The position numbers and the translations under genes were made by a program. 64,000 nt of DNA, taken from Nevskiaceae bacterium (GTDB lineage: Bacteria; Pseudomonadota; Gammaproteobacteria; Nevskiales; Nevskiaceae). The stretch lies in NCBI GenBank assembly GCA_004298465.1, contig SCRT01000012.1, positions 124,001 to 188,000 on the forward strand, written 5' to 3'. Numbering within the stretch: the first letter of the stretch is position 1; every line of letters starts with the position of its first letter. Of this stretch, positions 51,794-64,000 are shown piece by piece. The notes beneath the pieces were generated by a model. That model worked only from the letters and a program-made list of their open reading frames with translations, ran no database searches and was not told where the DNA came from.

Positions 51794-54076
51794 ATGACGT
51801 CTGCTCCAATCCTTGTTCGACGCAGTACGGCCCGGTGGCATGCCGGCCCCATCCTGCTGGCATTGTGCGTGGCGCTGGCTGGCGCGCGGGTTTCGGTTGC
51901 GGGTGCCACGGAAACGGTGCCCGGCGCCGCAAACCCGGCAGGCAACAACCTGCAGTCCGTCGAGGTTTCCCCGCGCAACGGCGACCAGGCCACCGTACGC
52001 CTGCACCTGTCTGCACCGCTGGGCGAAGCGCCCGGCAGCTTCATGGTTCATGAACCGGCCCGGCTGGTGGTGGACCTTCCGGATACCGCGCCGCAGCTGG
52101 CGAGACGCTACCAGCGTCTGGATGCCGGGGTGTTGCGGGCCTGGGCGGCCGTGGCTGCGGGCGGGCGCACGCGCGTGGTGTTCGACCTGAGCCACCGGGT
52201 GCCCTATACACTTACGGTGGAAGGTGACGACGTGCTGGTGAATCTCGGCCAGGCCGCAAGTGCGCCACCTCAATCGGTGGCGGCGGCCACGACGACCACC
52301 GCAGGGCAGCCAGCGGTTCGGCACGCGGTCAACCATATTGACTTCCGCCGTGGCGAAGGTGGTTCCGGGCGCGTCATCGTGTCACTCGAAGACTCGACGA
52401 CACAAGTTGACGTCAAGCAGGAAGGCGGACGGATCGTGGCGCGCTTCCACGACACGTCGGTTCCGGAGGCGCTGCTCAAGCGTCTGGACGTGCTGGATTT
52501 CGCCACGCCGGTCAAGTACATCGACACGCGGCGTGAAGGGCTCGATACGGTGATCGTCGTCACCCCGGTGCGCGACGGGAACTTCGAGCAGGTGTCGTAC
52601 CAGACCGACGACGATTTCTCGCTCGTGCTTGAGCCACTGACGCGCGAACAGCAGGCGGCGCGCGACCGCGAGCATCCGCGCTATACCGGACAGAAGATCT
52701 CACTAGACTTCCAGAAGATCGACATTCGCGCCCTGCTCCAGATCGTCGCCGACGTCGCGCAGGCCAACATGGTGGTATCGGACGCCGTGAAGGGTGACAT
52801 CGCCATCCGTCTCGATGACGTACCGTGGGACCAGGCGCTCGCCATCATCCTGCAGTCCAAGGGCCTGGGGCAACGTCGGCAGGGCAATGTCATTTTCGTC
52901 GCCCCGCTGGCGGAAATGGACGCCCGCCGCAAGGCGGAGTTGGAGTCGCAGAAACAGGTGACGGAGCTGGCTCCGCTGCGTTCCGAGCTCATGCAGATCA
53001 ACTACGCGAAGGCCGAGGACATCGCCAAGCTGCTGAAGGACCAGAACAATTCGATCCTCAGCGAACGCGGACACGTCACTGTCGATTCGCGTACCAACAC
53101 CCTTCTGGTACTGGATACGGCAGACAAGCTGGCGGATATCCACAGCCTGATCCGGCAGCTCGACGTTCCCGTGCGGCAGGTGCAGATCGAATCCCGCATC
53201 GTGATCGCCAACAACAACTTCGACCGCCAGGTTGGAACGCAGTTCGGCCTTACCGGTTTGAGCAAGATGGGCCAGCATGGCCTGATCACGACGTCAGGCA
53301 CCACGCAAGGCACGAACGAGATGATCGGCAATTACCTCAACGGCGGGGGTACGTTGCCGATCAACCCGCCGGGCCTGAGTACCGGTGGCACGTCGGGCGG
53401 TAGCAGCGGCGGCACCAGCGGCGGCTCGAACACGGGTAGCGTGAACTACGCCAACATCAACAACCCGCGTTTCAACCTGAACCTGCCAGTCACGGCGACG
53501 AATCCGGCCAGCATCGGCCTTGCGATCCTGGGCTCGAAGTTCCTTGTGGACCTCGAACTGCAGGCGCTGCAGGCGGAAGGCGTGGGCGAGGTGGTGTCGA
53601 ACCCGCGCATCATCACGGCGAACGGCAAGGAAGCTTCCATCGAGCAGGGCCAGGAGATTCCCTATCAGGAATCCGCCAGCAGCGGAGCAACCTCCGTGCA
53701 GTTCAAGAAAGCGGTGCTGGGCCTCACCGTCACGCCGCAGATCACGCCGGATGGCCGCATCATCATGGACCTTGCCATCACCAGCGACGCTGTGGGGCAG
53801 AACGTGCCGACCGGCAACGGCGGCTTTGCCCCGGCCATCGACACCCGGCGAGTGACCACACAGGTGCTCGTCAACGATGGCCAGACCGTGGTGCTGGGTG
53901 GCATCTACCAAGACACCAAGAGCCACTCCGTGAGCAAGGTGCCGCTGCTGGGGGACATCCCGATTTTGGGAGCACTGTTCCGCTTCACGGAAAACCAGAA
54001 CAACCGTGCGGAACTGCTGGTCTTCATCACACCGAGGATCATCAACCAGGCACTGACGCTGGGTACGCCAAACTGA
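51794..54076 (+). CDS. pilQ: Type IV pilus secretin PilQ
   Basis: A 760-residue outer-membrane secretin. A signal peptide ends near residue 36. Two AMIN peptidoglycan-binding domains follow (about 53-150 and 178-290), then the STN/N0 domain (KISLDFQKIDIRALLQIVAD), an N1-type domain with QINYAKAEDIAKLL, and the secretin barrel with VVSNPRIITANGKEASIEQG and VPLLGDIPILGALFR. A Gly/Ser/Thr-rich stretch (about 533-553, TGGTSGGSSGG) sits at the gate region. Last of the pil genes; a hydrophilic loop of this type is known in some secretins. The function is pilus extrusion and DNA uptake. Confidence 0.95.
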   Translation: MTSAPILVRRSTARWHAGPILLALCVALAGARVSVAGATETVPGAANPAGNNLQSVEVSPRNGDQATVRLHLSAPLGEAPGSFMVHEPARLVVDLPDTAPQLARRYQRLDAGVLRAWAAVAAGGRTRVVFDLSHRVPYTLTVEGDDVLVNLGQAASAPPQSVAAATTTTAGQPAVRHAVNHIDFRRGEGGSGRVIVSLEDSTTQVDVKQEGGRIVARFHDTSVPEALLKRLDVLDFATPVKYIDTRREGLDTVIVVTPVRDGNFEQVSYQTDDDFSLVLEPLTREQQAARDREHPRYTGQKISLDFQKIDIRALLQIVADVAQANMVVSDAVKGDIAIRLDDVPWDQALAIILQSKGLGQRRQGNVIFVAPLAEMDARRKAELESQKQVTELAPLRSELMQINYAKAEDIAKLLKDQNNSILSERGHVTVDSRTNTLLVLDTADKLADIHSLIRQLDVPVRQVQIESRIVIANNNFDRQVGTQFGLTGLSKMGQHGLITTSGTTQGTNEMIGNYLNGGGTLPINPPGLSTGGTSGGSSGGTSGGSNTGSVNYANINNPRFNLNLPVTATNPASIGLAILGSKFLVDLELQALQAEGVGEVVSNPRIITANGKEASIEQGQEIPYQESASSGATSVQFKKAVLGLTVTPQITPDGRIIMDLAITSDAVGQNVPTGNGGFAPAIDTRRVTTQVLVNDGQTVVLGGIYQDTKSHSVSKVPLLGDIPILGALFRFTENQNNRAELLVFITPRIINQALTLGTPN

Positions 54077-54160
54077 GGAACACCCCAGGTGCTTCGCTAT
54101 ACTGCGTGCATGTGGAGCTGGCGCCAGCACGTGAAAGCGAGCCGCAGGGCAAGCCCTGCA

Positions 54161-54718
54161 ATGGGCGTGGTGCTCGTCGGGCCCATGGGCTGCGGCAAGA
54201 CCACGGTCGGCCGGCAGCTTGCGCGCAGCACCGGGCTCGAATTCGTTGACAGCGACCACGAAATCGAAGCGCGCACCGGTGTCGACATTCCCTACATCTT
54301 TGAACGGGAAGGGGAGGCCGGCTTCCGCCAGCGCGAGGCACAGGTCATCGCCGAGCTTGCTGAGCGCGGCGGCTGTGTGCTGGCCACCGGAGGCGGTGCC
54401 ATCCTGGATGCGGAGTCGCGTCGGCGGCTGGCGGCTTACGGCTTTGTCGTTTACCTACACGCCAGCGTCGAGCAGCAGCTCCAGCGCACGGCGCGCAGCC
54501 GCAATCGCCCGCTGCTGAAAGGCGTGGACCGCGCTGCCACGCTGGAAAACCTTCTCGAGCAGCGCGACCCGCTGTATCGCGAGATTGCCGACCTCATCAT
54601 CGAGACCGGCAAGCGGCCGGCCCGCGCCGTGGCAATGGAGATCGTACGCGGCATGGCGCAGGCGGAAGCGGATCGCCAGGCCGGCACGCTGGCGGCGGCC
54701 CATGCGCGCCCGGTCTGA
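54161..54718 (+). CDS. aroK: Shikimate kinase
   Basis: A 185-residue P-loop kinase in the shikimate pathway. Walker A is [17 protein letters not shown] (about 5-21), the shikimate-binding DSDHEIE follows at about 32, with [12 protein letters not shown] (lid side) and the GGGAIL motif at about 79. I used ATG 54161, which starts exactly at the kinase fold. Earlier in-frame starts (GTG 54089, ATG 54110) would add a basic leader. A TATACT element at 54098-54103 suggests a local promoter. aroB follows after 21 bp. Confidence 0.9.
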   Translation: MGVVLVGPMGCGKTTVGRQLARSTGLEFVDSDHEIEARTGVDIPYIFEREGEAGFRQREAQVIAELAERGGCVLATGGGAILDAESRRRLAAYGFVVYLHASVEQQLQRTARSRNRPLLKGVDRAATLENLLEQRDPLYREIADLIIETGKRPARAVAMEIVRGMAQAEADRQAGTLAAAHARPV

Positions 54719-54739
54719 AGCTGTGACGGCAACTTCCCC

Positions 54740-55837
54740 ATGACGGAAACCATGGACGTCGCGCTCGGGGCGCGCAGCTATTCGATTCACATCGGCGCCG
54801 GCCTGCTGGACGTCGCCGCCAGCTACCGTGCCATCGGCGCACGCCCGCGCTTCATCGTCAGTGACTCAAACGTAGCCCCGCTGTATCTGCAGCGCGTGGC
54901 GGCGGCCTTGGGTGTGCCCGCGGTGGCCACGCTCGTGGTTCCAGCGGGCGAGGAGACCAAGCGCCTGGCTACGGTTGAACGGGTGCTGGACAAGCTCATG
55001 GAAGCCCGCTTCCCGCGCGACGGCGTGCTCGTCGCGCTGGGTGGCGGGGTGGTGGGCGACCTCACCGGCTTCGTCGCCGCCATCTACCAGCGCGGCGCTG
55101 CCTTCGTGCAGGTACCGACGACGCTGCTGGCGCAGGTGGATTCCTCCGTCGGTGGCAAGACCGGCGTGAACCACCCGCTCGGCAAGAACATGATCGGCGC
55201 GTTCCACCAGCCGCTTGCCGTGGTGGCGGATACCGATACCCTGGCTACACTGCCGCCGCGCGAGCTATCCGCCGGGCTGGCGGAAGTCATCAAGTACGGC
55301 CTGCTGGGCGACGCCGCATTCTTCGCGGAACTGGAATCGAACGTCGGCGCACTGCGGGCGCTGGACCACGCCACGCTGGTGGCGGCCATCCACCACTGCT
55401 GCCACATGAAGGCCGACATCGTGGCGCGCGACGAGCGTGAGGCCGGCCCGCGCGCGCTGCTGAACCTGGGCCACACGTTTGGCCACGCCATCGAGACCTT
55501 CACCGGCTACGGCACGTGGCTGCACGGCGAGGCGGTCGCGGTCGGGTTGTGCATGGCTGCGGACATGTCGGCGCGCATGGGCTGGGCAAGCCTGGACGTC
55601 GTGGCGCGCACCCGCAAGCTCGTGGAACGCGCAGGCCTGCCGGTGCTGCCACCGCCCGGCATGACGCCGGGCGATTTCCGCACGCTGATGATGCACGACA
55701 AGAAAGTGGCGGCCGGCCACCTGCGGCTGGTGTTGCTGCGCTCGCTTGGGCAGGCGGTGGTCACGGCGGACTTCGACGCGCAGGCGCTGGATGCGACACT
55801 CGCCGATACCTGCAAAGCCGCGCAGGCTACGACATGA
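54740..55837 (+). CDS. aroB: 3-Dehydroquinate synthase
   Basis: A 365-residue NAD- and zinc-dependent enzyme, second step of the shikimate pathway. The NAD-binding GGGVVGDLTGF (about 95), VPTTLLAQVDSSVGGKTGVN (about 123), the zinc ligand regions ELSAGLAEVIKYG and LNLGHTFGHAIE, and HGEAVAVG are all present. The length matches E. coli AroB (362). It starts at ATG 54740, and its stop overlaps the dgt gene (ATGA). The aroK-aroB pair after pilQ is conserved in gammaproteobacteria. Confidence 0.96.
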   Translation: MTETMDVALGARSYSIHIGAGLLDVAASYRAIGARPRFIVSDSNVAPLYLQRVAAALGVPAVATLVVPAGEETKRLATVERVLDKLMEARFPRDGVLVALGGGVVGDLTGFVAAIYQRGAAFVQVPTTLLAQVDSSVGGKTGVNHPLGKNMIGAFHQPLAVVADTDTLATLPPRELSAGLAEVIKYGLLGDAAFFAELESNVGALRALDHATLVAAIHHCCHMKADIVARDEREAGPRALLNLGHTFGHAIETFTGYGTWLHGEAVAVGLCMAADMSARMGWASLDVVARTRKLVERAGLPVLPPPGMTPGDFRTLMMHDKKVAAGHLRLVLLRSLGQAVVTADFDAQALDATLADTCKAAQATT

Positions 55838-56973
55838 GCCTCGCGCCCTGGGCCTGTGACCCGGCACGCACCAAGGGGCGCCTGCACGCCGAGCCGGCGC
55901 CGACGCTGCGTACCGACTACCAGCGCGACCGCGACCGCGTCATCCATTCCAGCGCGTTCCGGCGGCTGGAGTACAAGACGCAGGTTTTCGTCAACCACGA
56001 AGGCGACCTGTTCCGTACGCGCCTTACGCATTCGCTGGAAGTGGCGCAGATCGGCCGTACCGTCGCCCGTTCATTGCGCCTTGAAGAAGATCTGGTGGAA
56101 GCGATCTGCCTCGCCCACGACCTCGGCCACACGCCGTTCGGTCACGCCGGGCAGGATGCGCTCAACGCCTGCATGCAGGGCTACGGCGGCTTCGAGCACA
56201 ACTTCCAGTCGCTGCGCATCGTCGATGAGCTCGAAGACCGCTACGCCGCGTTTTCCGGCTTGAACCTTACTTTCGAGACGCGCGAAGGCATTCTCAAGCA
56301 CTGCTCGGAAAAGAACGCACGCACGCTTGGCGCGCTCGGCGAGCGCTTTCTTGCGCGCCGCCAGCCCAGCCTGGAAGCCCAGCTCGCCAACATCGCCGAC
56401 GAGATCGCCTACAACAACCACGACGTGGACGACGGCCTGCGTTCCGGGCTCATCACCGTGGAACAATTGCGCGCTACCGCCCTGTTCGCCCGCCACCACG
56501 ACGCGGTGCTGGAACGCTGGCCGCAGGCCACGCCGCACCAGCAGTGCTTCGAGACCATCCGCCGCATGATCAACGAGCTCGTGCTCGACCTGACGAACGC
56601 CAGCGCCGCCGAACTGCAGGCCGCAGCGCCGACGGATGTCGAAGCCGTGCGCAATGCCGGCCGCGCGCTGATCCACTTTAGCGCCGATGTGGCGCGCGAC
56701 AACCAGCAGCTCAAGGCCTTCCTCAACCACAACCTCTACCGCCACCACCTCGTCTACCGCATGACGGCGAAGGCGAAACGCACCGTCACGGAACTGTTTG
56801 CCGCCCTGCTGGACGACCCGCGGCTGATGCCGCCGAAATTCTCCGCGCGCGCGGCGCAAGCGCAGGACTCGAACGGCCGCGCCAGAGTGGTGGCCGACTA
56901 CGTGGCGGGGATGACGGATCGCTACGCAATAGACGAATACGAACGCATCTTCGTGCCCCGCCGCGTGCGTTGA
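55834..56973 (+). CDS. dgt: Deoxyguanosinetriphosphate triphosphohydrolase-like HD protein
   Basis: A 379-residue HD-domain dNTP triphosphohydrolase. The metal site is RLTHSLEVAQI (His) and AHDLGHTPFGHAG (the HD pair, about 86), with later VIHSSAFRRLEYKTQVF, QLANIADEIAYNNHDVDDGL and YRHHLVYRM, in the order of the dGTPase-like family. It hydrolyses dNTPs to nucleoside and triphosphate and limits dNTP pools. Start ATG 55834 overlaps the aroB stop. The last 17 codons, RYAIDEYERIFVPRRVR, lie at the start of a tandem repeat that continues for two more copies downstream. Confidence 0.94.
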   Translation: MSLAPWACDPARTKGRLHAEPAPTLRTDYQRDRDRVIHSSAFRRLEYKTQVFVNHEGDLFRTRLTHSLEVAQIGRTVARSLRLEEDLVEAICLAHDLGHTPFGHAGQDALNACMQGYGGFEHNFQSLRIVDELEDRYAAFSGLNLTFETREGILKHCSEKNARTLGALGERFLARRQPSLEAQLANIADEIAYNNHDVDDGLRSGLITVEQLRATALFARHHDAVLERWPQATPHQQCFETIRRMINELVLDLTNASAAELQAAAPTDVEAVRNAGRALIHFSADVARDNQQLKAFLNHNLYRHHLVYRMTAKAKRTVTELFAALLDDPRLMPPKFSARAAQAQDSNGRARVVADYVAGMTDRYAIDEYERIFVPRRVR

Positions 56974-57285
56974 TCGGAGCGCCTGCCATGGCCCGCGATC
57001 CTGCGCCGACTCGCGACGCTAACCGCTCGGGCACAAGCGCCCTCGCGCGCACGCTGCTCGCGGCAGCACCGCTACGCAATAGACGAATACAAGCGCATCT
57101 TCGTGCCCCGCCGCGTGCGTTGATCGGAGCGGCCTGCCATGGCCCCGCGATCCTGCGCCGACTCGCGACGCTAACCGCTCGGGCGCAAGCGCCCTCGCGC
57201 GCACGCTGCTCGCGGCAGCACCGCTACGCAATAGACGAATACAAGCGCATCTTCGTGCCCCGCCGGGTGCGCTGATCGGAGCGGA
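56921..57285 (+). repeat. Tandem duplication containing the 3' end of dgt
   Basis: Unit 1 (56921-57070, 150 bp) and unit 2 (57071-57222, 152 bp) are nearly identical, and unit 3 (57223-57285) is the first 60-odd bases again. Each unit begins in the last 17 codons of dgt and runs into the non-coding spacer, so the coding end RYAIDEY-RIFVPRRVR is present three times, only the first joined to the gene. The units contain the hairpin-forming GGGCGCAAGCGCCC (imperfect in unit 1). High identity implies recent duplication. Confidence 0.9.
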
Positions 57286-57771
57286 TTGCAGGGTCCAGGA
57301 TCGGGGTTTCGTGCCACGACCTCTGGATTCCGGGTTCTGCCGCGATGAAGCCGCGACAGCCCCGGAATGACGGGAATTGGTGGACATGCACAGGGTCAGG
57401 TTGCCCCTCGCCCGCTTGGCGACGCCTGTGGCGGGAAGTGGCCGGGCCGATCAAGCGCCGCCGCCTGTCTGAGCCACGCGCAAGCGTGGCGAGTTGGGCG
57501 GCGCCGGTCCGGGCGCTTTCTGCCGCCGGGCGCGGTCCCGGCCAATTACTGCTCGGTGTGGCACTGGGTGGCCGTGCTTCGTGCCACGGCCGGCATGGAT
57601 GCCTTGACTCGAGTTGCTCGCGCAGAATGGCGGAGGAGATGATGTGCGGATCGGCTTTGGCACAGTGAATTTCCCTCTCGTGAAGGGTAAGCGCCAGAGG
57701 CGGGTGAGCCGGTTGCCGGTGTGCCGCGAGTTTTGCCCCACAGTCCGCCGGGTATCCGTGTGATCCCTGCT
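57286..57771. other. Non-coding region with a REP-like palindrome
   Basis: About 490 bp with no convincing gene. It follows the tandem repeat and leads to the end of the DUF3617 gene. The one clear structure is the palindrome at 57327-57368. Several long open frames cross it on both strands, but they lack ribosome-binding sites and recognisable sequence. Confidence 0.6.
57327..57368. repeat. REP-like palindrome
   Basis: ATTCCGGG at 57327-57334 pairs with CCCGGAAT at 57361-57368; inside, two CCGCG blocks can pair partly through G-C and shifted bases. The TGGATTCCGGG...CCCGGAATGACG form is that of repetitive extragenic palindromes found in many proteobacterial genomes. It lies 1.2 kb from a RAYT-family gene. 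Copies elsewhere in the genome cannot be checked here. Confidence 0.55.
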
Positions 57772-58341
57772 TCAGGGGGCTTGGGGCGGCAGCGGCGGGC
57801 TGGGCTGGTTTGGCGCAGCTTCGGCAGTGTTGCAGTTGGGCGATACCCGCCGGCTTTCCATTTGCAGGTTCAAGCGTCCGGTTATCGGGCTCTCGATCGT
57901 GGCGATGGTGGAGTAGTGCCGGCGGTCGTGGAGGGTCGTAACGAAATCTCCGGTGCCGCTGAACTTGCCGTCGCAGACCATCTGGCCTTTCCAGGTGTTG
58001 CCGACGCGGGTAACCGTCGTATACGTGCAGTCGCCTTGCTTGCGGCCTTGCTGGATCAGGCCGCCTTTCAGGTCCGCGGGTGTCAGGCAGGTGCGTACCG
58101 TCATGTCCACGCCGCCGTCGCCGGCCGCACCGAGGCTGACGCCAGAGGCGCCCAGGCGTTGATTGACCATGTCGCGCATTTCCGGCGGCAGCTGGTCCAG
58201 CTGGCCGAGCATGCCGGCCATGGCCGTGCCGCCCTTGATATGGTTCTGCATCTCCCACAAGCCGGGGTCGATATCCGGGGTCTGCGCAGCGGCAGTGGCA
58301 CTGGCGACGAGCAGCAGGGCAAGGCAGGCAAGCTTGTTCAT
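57772..58341 (-). CDS. DUF3617 family secreted protein
   Basis: A 189-residue secreted protein. A signal peptide (MNKLACLALLLVASATAAAQ) precedes the DUF3617 opening DIDPGLWEMQNHI. The conserved cysteines appear in RTCLTPADL, GDCTYT and MVCDGKFSGTGDF. The Ser-Pro-rich C-terminus (NQPSPPLPPQ) is low complexity. Function is unknown; the family is periplasmic and common in gammaproteobacteria. ATG 58341 has GGAAGGG at the right distance; ATG 58347 sits too close to it. It is transcribed away from the RAYT gene. Confidence 0.85.
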   Translation of the reverse strand: MNKLACLALLLVASATAAAQTPDIDPGLWEMQNHIKGGTAMAGMLGQLDQLPPEMRDMVNQRLGASGVSLGAAGDGGVDMTVRTCLTPADLKGGLIQQGRKQGDCTYTTVTRVGNTWKGQMVCDGKFSGTGDFVTTLHDRRHYSTIATIESPITGRLNLQMESRRVSPNCNTAEAAPNQPSPPLPPQAP

Positions 58342-58570
58342 GAACATCCCTTCCATGCACACGAATGTTGCGACGATGGTCTGCGTGGGGCAGTTTTTCG
58401 TGGGTTGCGGGGCACCGTAGCACGCACAGCTGAACGGCAGCTGTGCTGGCAAGATGGCTGAATGCGGCGGGCGCAGCGGATTCCGGGCAAGCCAGCCGAC
58501 GGATACGTTCGGTGGCAAGGAGAACAGGCGTGGCGGGATGCGGGTTGAAGCGGGCAGCAAAGGAGCGGGC

Positions 58571-59275
58571 ATGGCACGTTTGCCGCGGCTGACCGTTCCG
58601 GGCCTGCCGCACCACGTCATCCAGCGCGGGGCGGGCGGTGGTGCCATCTTCGTCGACGACGAGGACCGCAAGGCGTTGCTGGCGCTGGTCGCGGAGTGTG
58701 GGCAGACCGCCGGCGTGGCGGTGCACGCCTGGGTGCTGCTGGATACGGAATTTCAGCTGCTCCTGACGCCGCAGTCCCAGCAATCATTGGGGCACTTCAT
58801 GCAAGGTGTCACGCGCCGCTATGCACGTCGCTTCAACGCCCGCCACCGGCGGCTGAAGCCCCTGTGGGCCGGGCGCTACCGGTCCACGGTCCTGCAGCCG
58901 GAACGCCATTTTCTGGCCTGCATGGTGGTGATGGACCGCCTGCCGGTCGCAGCCGGCATGGTCGCGCGGGCCGGGGACTACCCATGGTCGACGTGCCGCC
59001 ATTACTGCGGCGCCGCAAGCATCACCGGCCTCACCGTTGCGCCGGCGTATTGGGCACTGGGGAATACACCTTTCGAGCGTGAAGCGGCATACGGCAAGCG
59101 GGTTGCGGCCGGGCTTGGCGATGTGCGGCGCAAGGCCTTGCTGGATGCGACGGAGAAAGGCTGGCCGCTGGGCGATGTCCATTTCACAGCAGAACTGCAG
59201 GCGCGTACTGGCCGGCGCACGGCGCTGCGGCGGCCAGGCCGTCCGCGCGGTTCCCCACCAGCCGGCAAGCCGTAG
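58571..59275 (+). CDS. RAYT (REP-associated tyrosine transposase) family protein, catalytic residues lost
   Basis: A 234-residue protein that reads as a complete Y1-transposase-fold member: MARLPRLTVPGLPHHVIQRG, FVDDEDRKALLALVAECG, HAWVLLD...LLLTP, RRYARRFN, LWAGRYRS and AGMV...DYPWS. But the HUH motif, normally PNHVHLL, is DTEFQLL (residues 58-64), so both metal-binding His are Glu60 and Gln62. The catalytic Tyr of RYIELNP is Val120 (ACMVVMDRLP). It therefore cannot act as the usual single-strand nuclease. It has a good ribosome-binding site (AAAGGAG), and an open frame is kept, suggesting another use or recent decay. Confidence 0.85.
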   Translation: MARLPRLTVPGLPHHVIQRGAGGGAIFVDDEDRKALLALVAECGQTAGVAVHAWVLLDTEFQLLLTPQSQQSLGHFMQGVTRRYARRFNARHRRLKPLWAGRYRSTVLQPERHFLACMVVMDRLPVAAGMVARAGDYPWSTCRHYCGAASITGLTVAPAYWALGNTPFEREAAYGKRVAAGLGDVRRKALLDATEKGWPLGDVHFTAELQARTGRRTALRRPGRPRGSPPAGKP

Positions 59276-59403
59276 GGATGCGCAAAAGTGAAGCCTTCAT
59301 GGACTGGGCGAGAAGTTGGGTAGGCGGATGAACGTGGTGGTTCGAGTCTATTTTCGTGAAGCATGAAGCCCATCTAGTAGGCTGAAATATATTCATAAAT
59401 AAA

Positions 59404-59455
59404 TTGTCCCTTATTGTTAGTTTGGTGTTTCTTTTAATTCTTTAATTAGGGACAA
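59404..59455. repeat. Inverted repeat in an AT-rich patch near the RAYT gene
   Basis: TTGTCCCT at 59404-59411 and AGGGACAA at 59448-59455 are perfect 8-base arms around a 36-base AT-rich centre. The patch 59376-59465 is far richer in A and T than the rest of the window. AATTAGGGACA-type ends are, in my memory, frequent beside RAYT genes. It is 129 bp after that gene and in front of gltB, so it could also influence the gltB promoter. Confidence 0.6.
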
Positions 59456-59533
59456 ATAAACAAATTCTTCTTGGCGCGGCCCACCTCTGGCACTACCATG
59501 CGCATTCCTCGAAGCTTGATGCGGGCGCATGCC

Positions 59534-64000
<4,467 letters not shown>

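Noticed and set aside
56970..57275. A 101-codon frame across the dgt tandem repeat
   Set aside because: It arises from joining repeat units in different frames; it merely ends with the dgt tail and has no independent support.

Overview
The window looks like chromosomal DNA of a GC-rich gammaproteobacterium, probably near Xanthomonadales/Nevskiales. The evidence is gene order: mrcA and pilMNOPQ divergent, followed by aroK-aroB and gltB, and engB beside a dihaem cytochrome c4. This is the arrangement I know from Pseudomonas and Xanthomonas. A full LPS-core set (waaC, a family-2 glycosyltransferase, lpxL, waaA) shows a Gram-negative envelope. Species cannot be named from the sequence alone.

Layout. 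1-2912: the end of lysA and all of polA. 2913-16141: a block that separates polA from engB, which are near neighbours in many gammaproteobacteria. It holds two convergent operons: an acyl-carrier-protein-like gene, a Tam41-type CDP-DAG synthase homologue, a phosphoesterase and a nucleotidyltransferase on +, against two GT4 glycosyltransferases, a TagB/TagF-like glycerophosphotransferase and an ABC exporter on -. I infer that they build and export a phosphoglycolipid or glycerophosphate polymer. The rest of the block holds a BOF protein, a channel-like protein, and a TetR unit (esterase, TetR, Metal_hydrol, styrene-oxide-isomerase-like protein). 16231-16603: two tandem small RNAs with C-rich hairpin loops, at the position of Spot 42/ErsA/sX13 next to engB. 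16608-22543: engB, cytochrome c4, an Mpo1-like protein, a phosphoesterase and two acyl-CoA synthetases.

22540-27611: a respiratory block. An FNR/Dnr-like box precedes norC-norB, two small membrane proteins and a c-type cytochrome, then sdhC-sdhD-sdhB with no sdhA. SdhB also lacks one expected 3Fe-4S cysteine. 27820-34041 (-): methionine salvage (mtnB, mtnD, a DUF924 gene, mtnC), an epimerase, an acyltransferase and an Atm1-type exporter. 34084-36351 (-): a Csd6/Pgp2-like YkuD protein and a TPR protein sharing one C-terminal domain. 36502-41008: LPS core and lipid A genes and a VOC protein. 41020-45309: tRNA-Arg(CCG), oxyR-like, an EI24 protein and a UvrD helicase.

45690-64000: mrcA, the type IV pilus secretin operon pilMNOPQ, aroK, aroB and dgt. 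The end of dgt is tandemly repeated downstream. Then come a DUF3617 protein, a RAYT-family protein that has lost its catalytic residues, and gltB, which runs off the end. The most unusual items are the twin C-rich small RNAs, the Tam41/TagF-like cluster between polA and engB, the sdhA-less sdh locus with an altered SdhB, and the inactive RAYT with a nearby GGGACAA inverted repeat.
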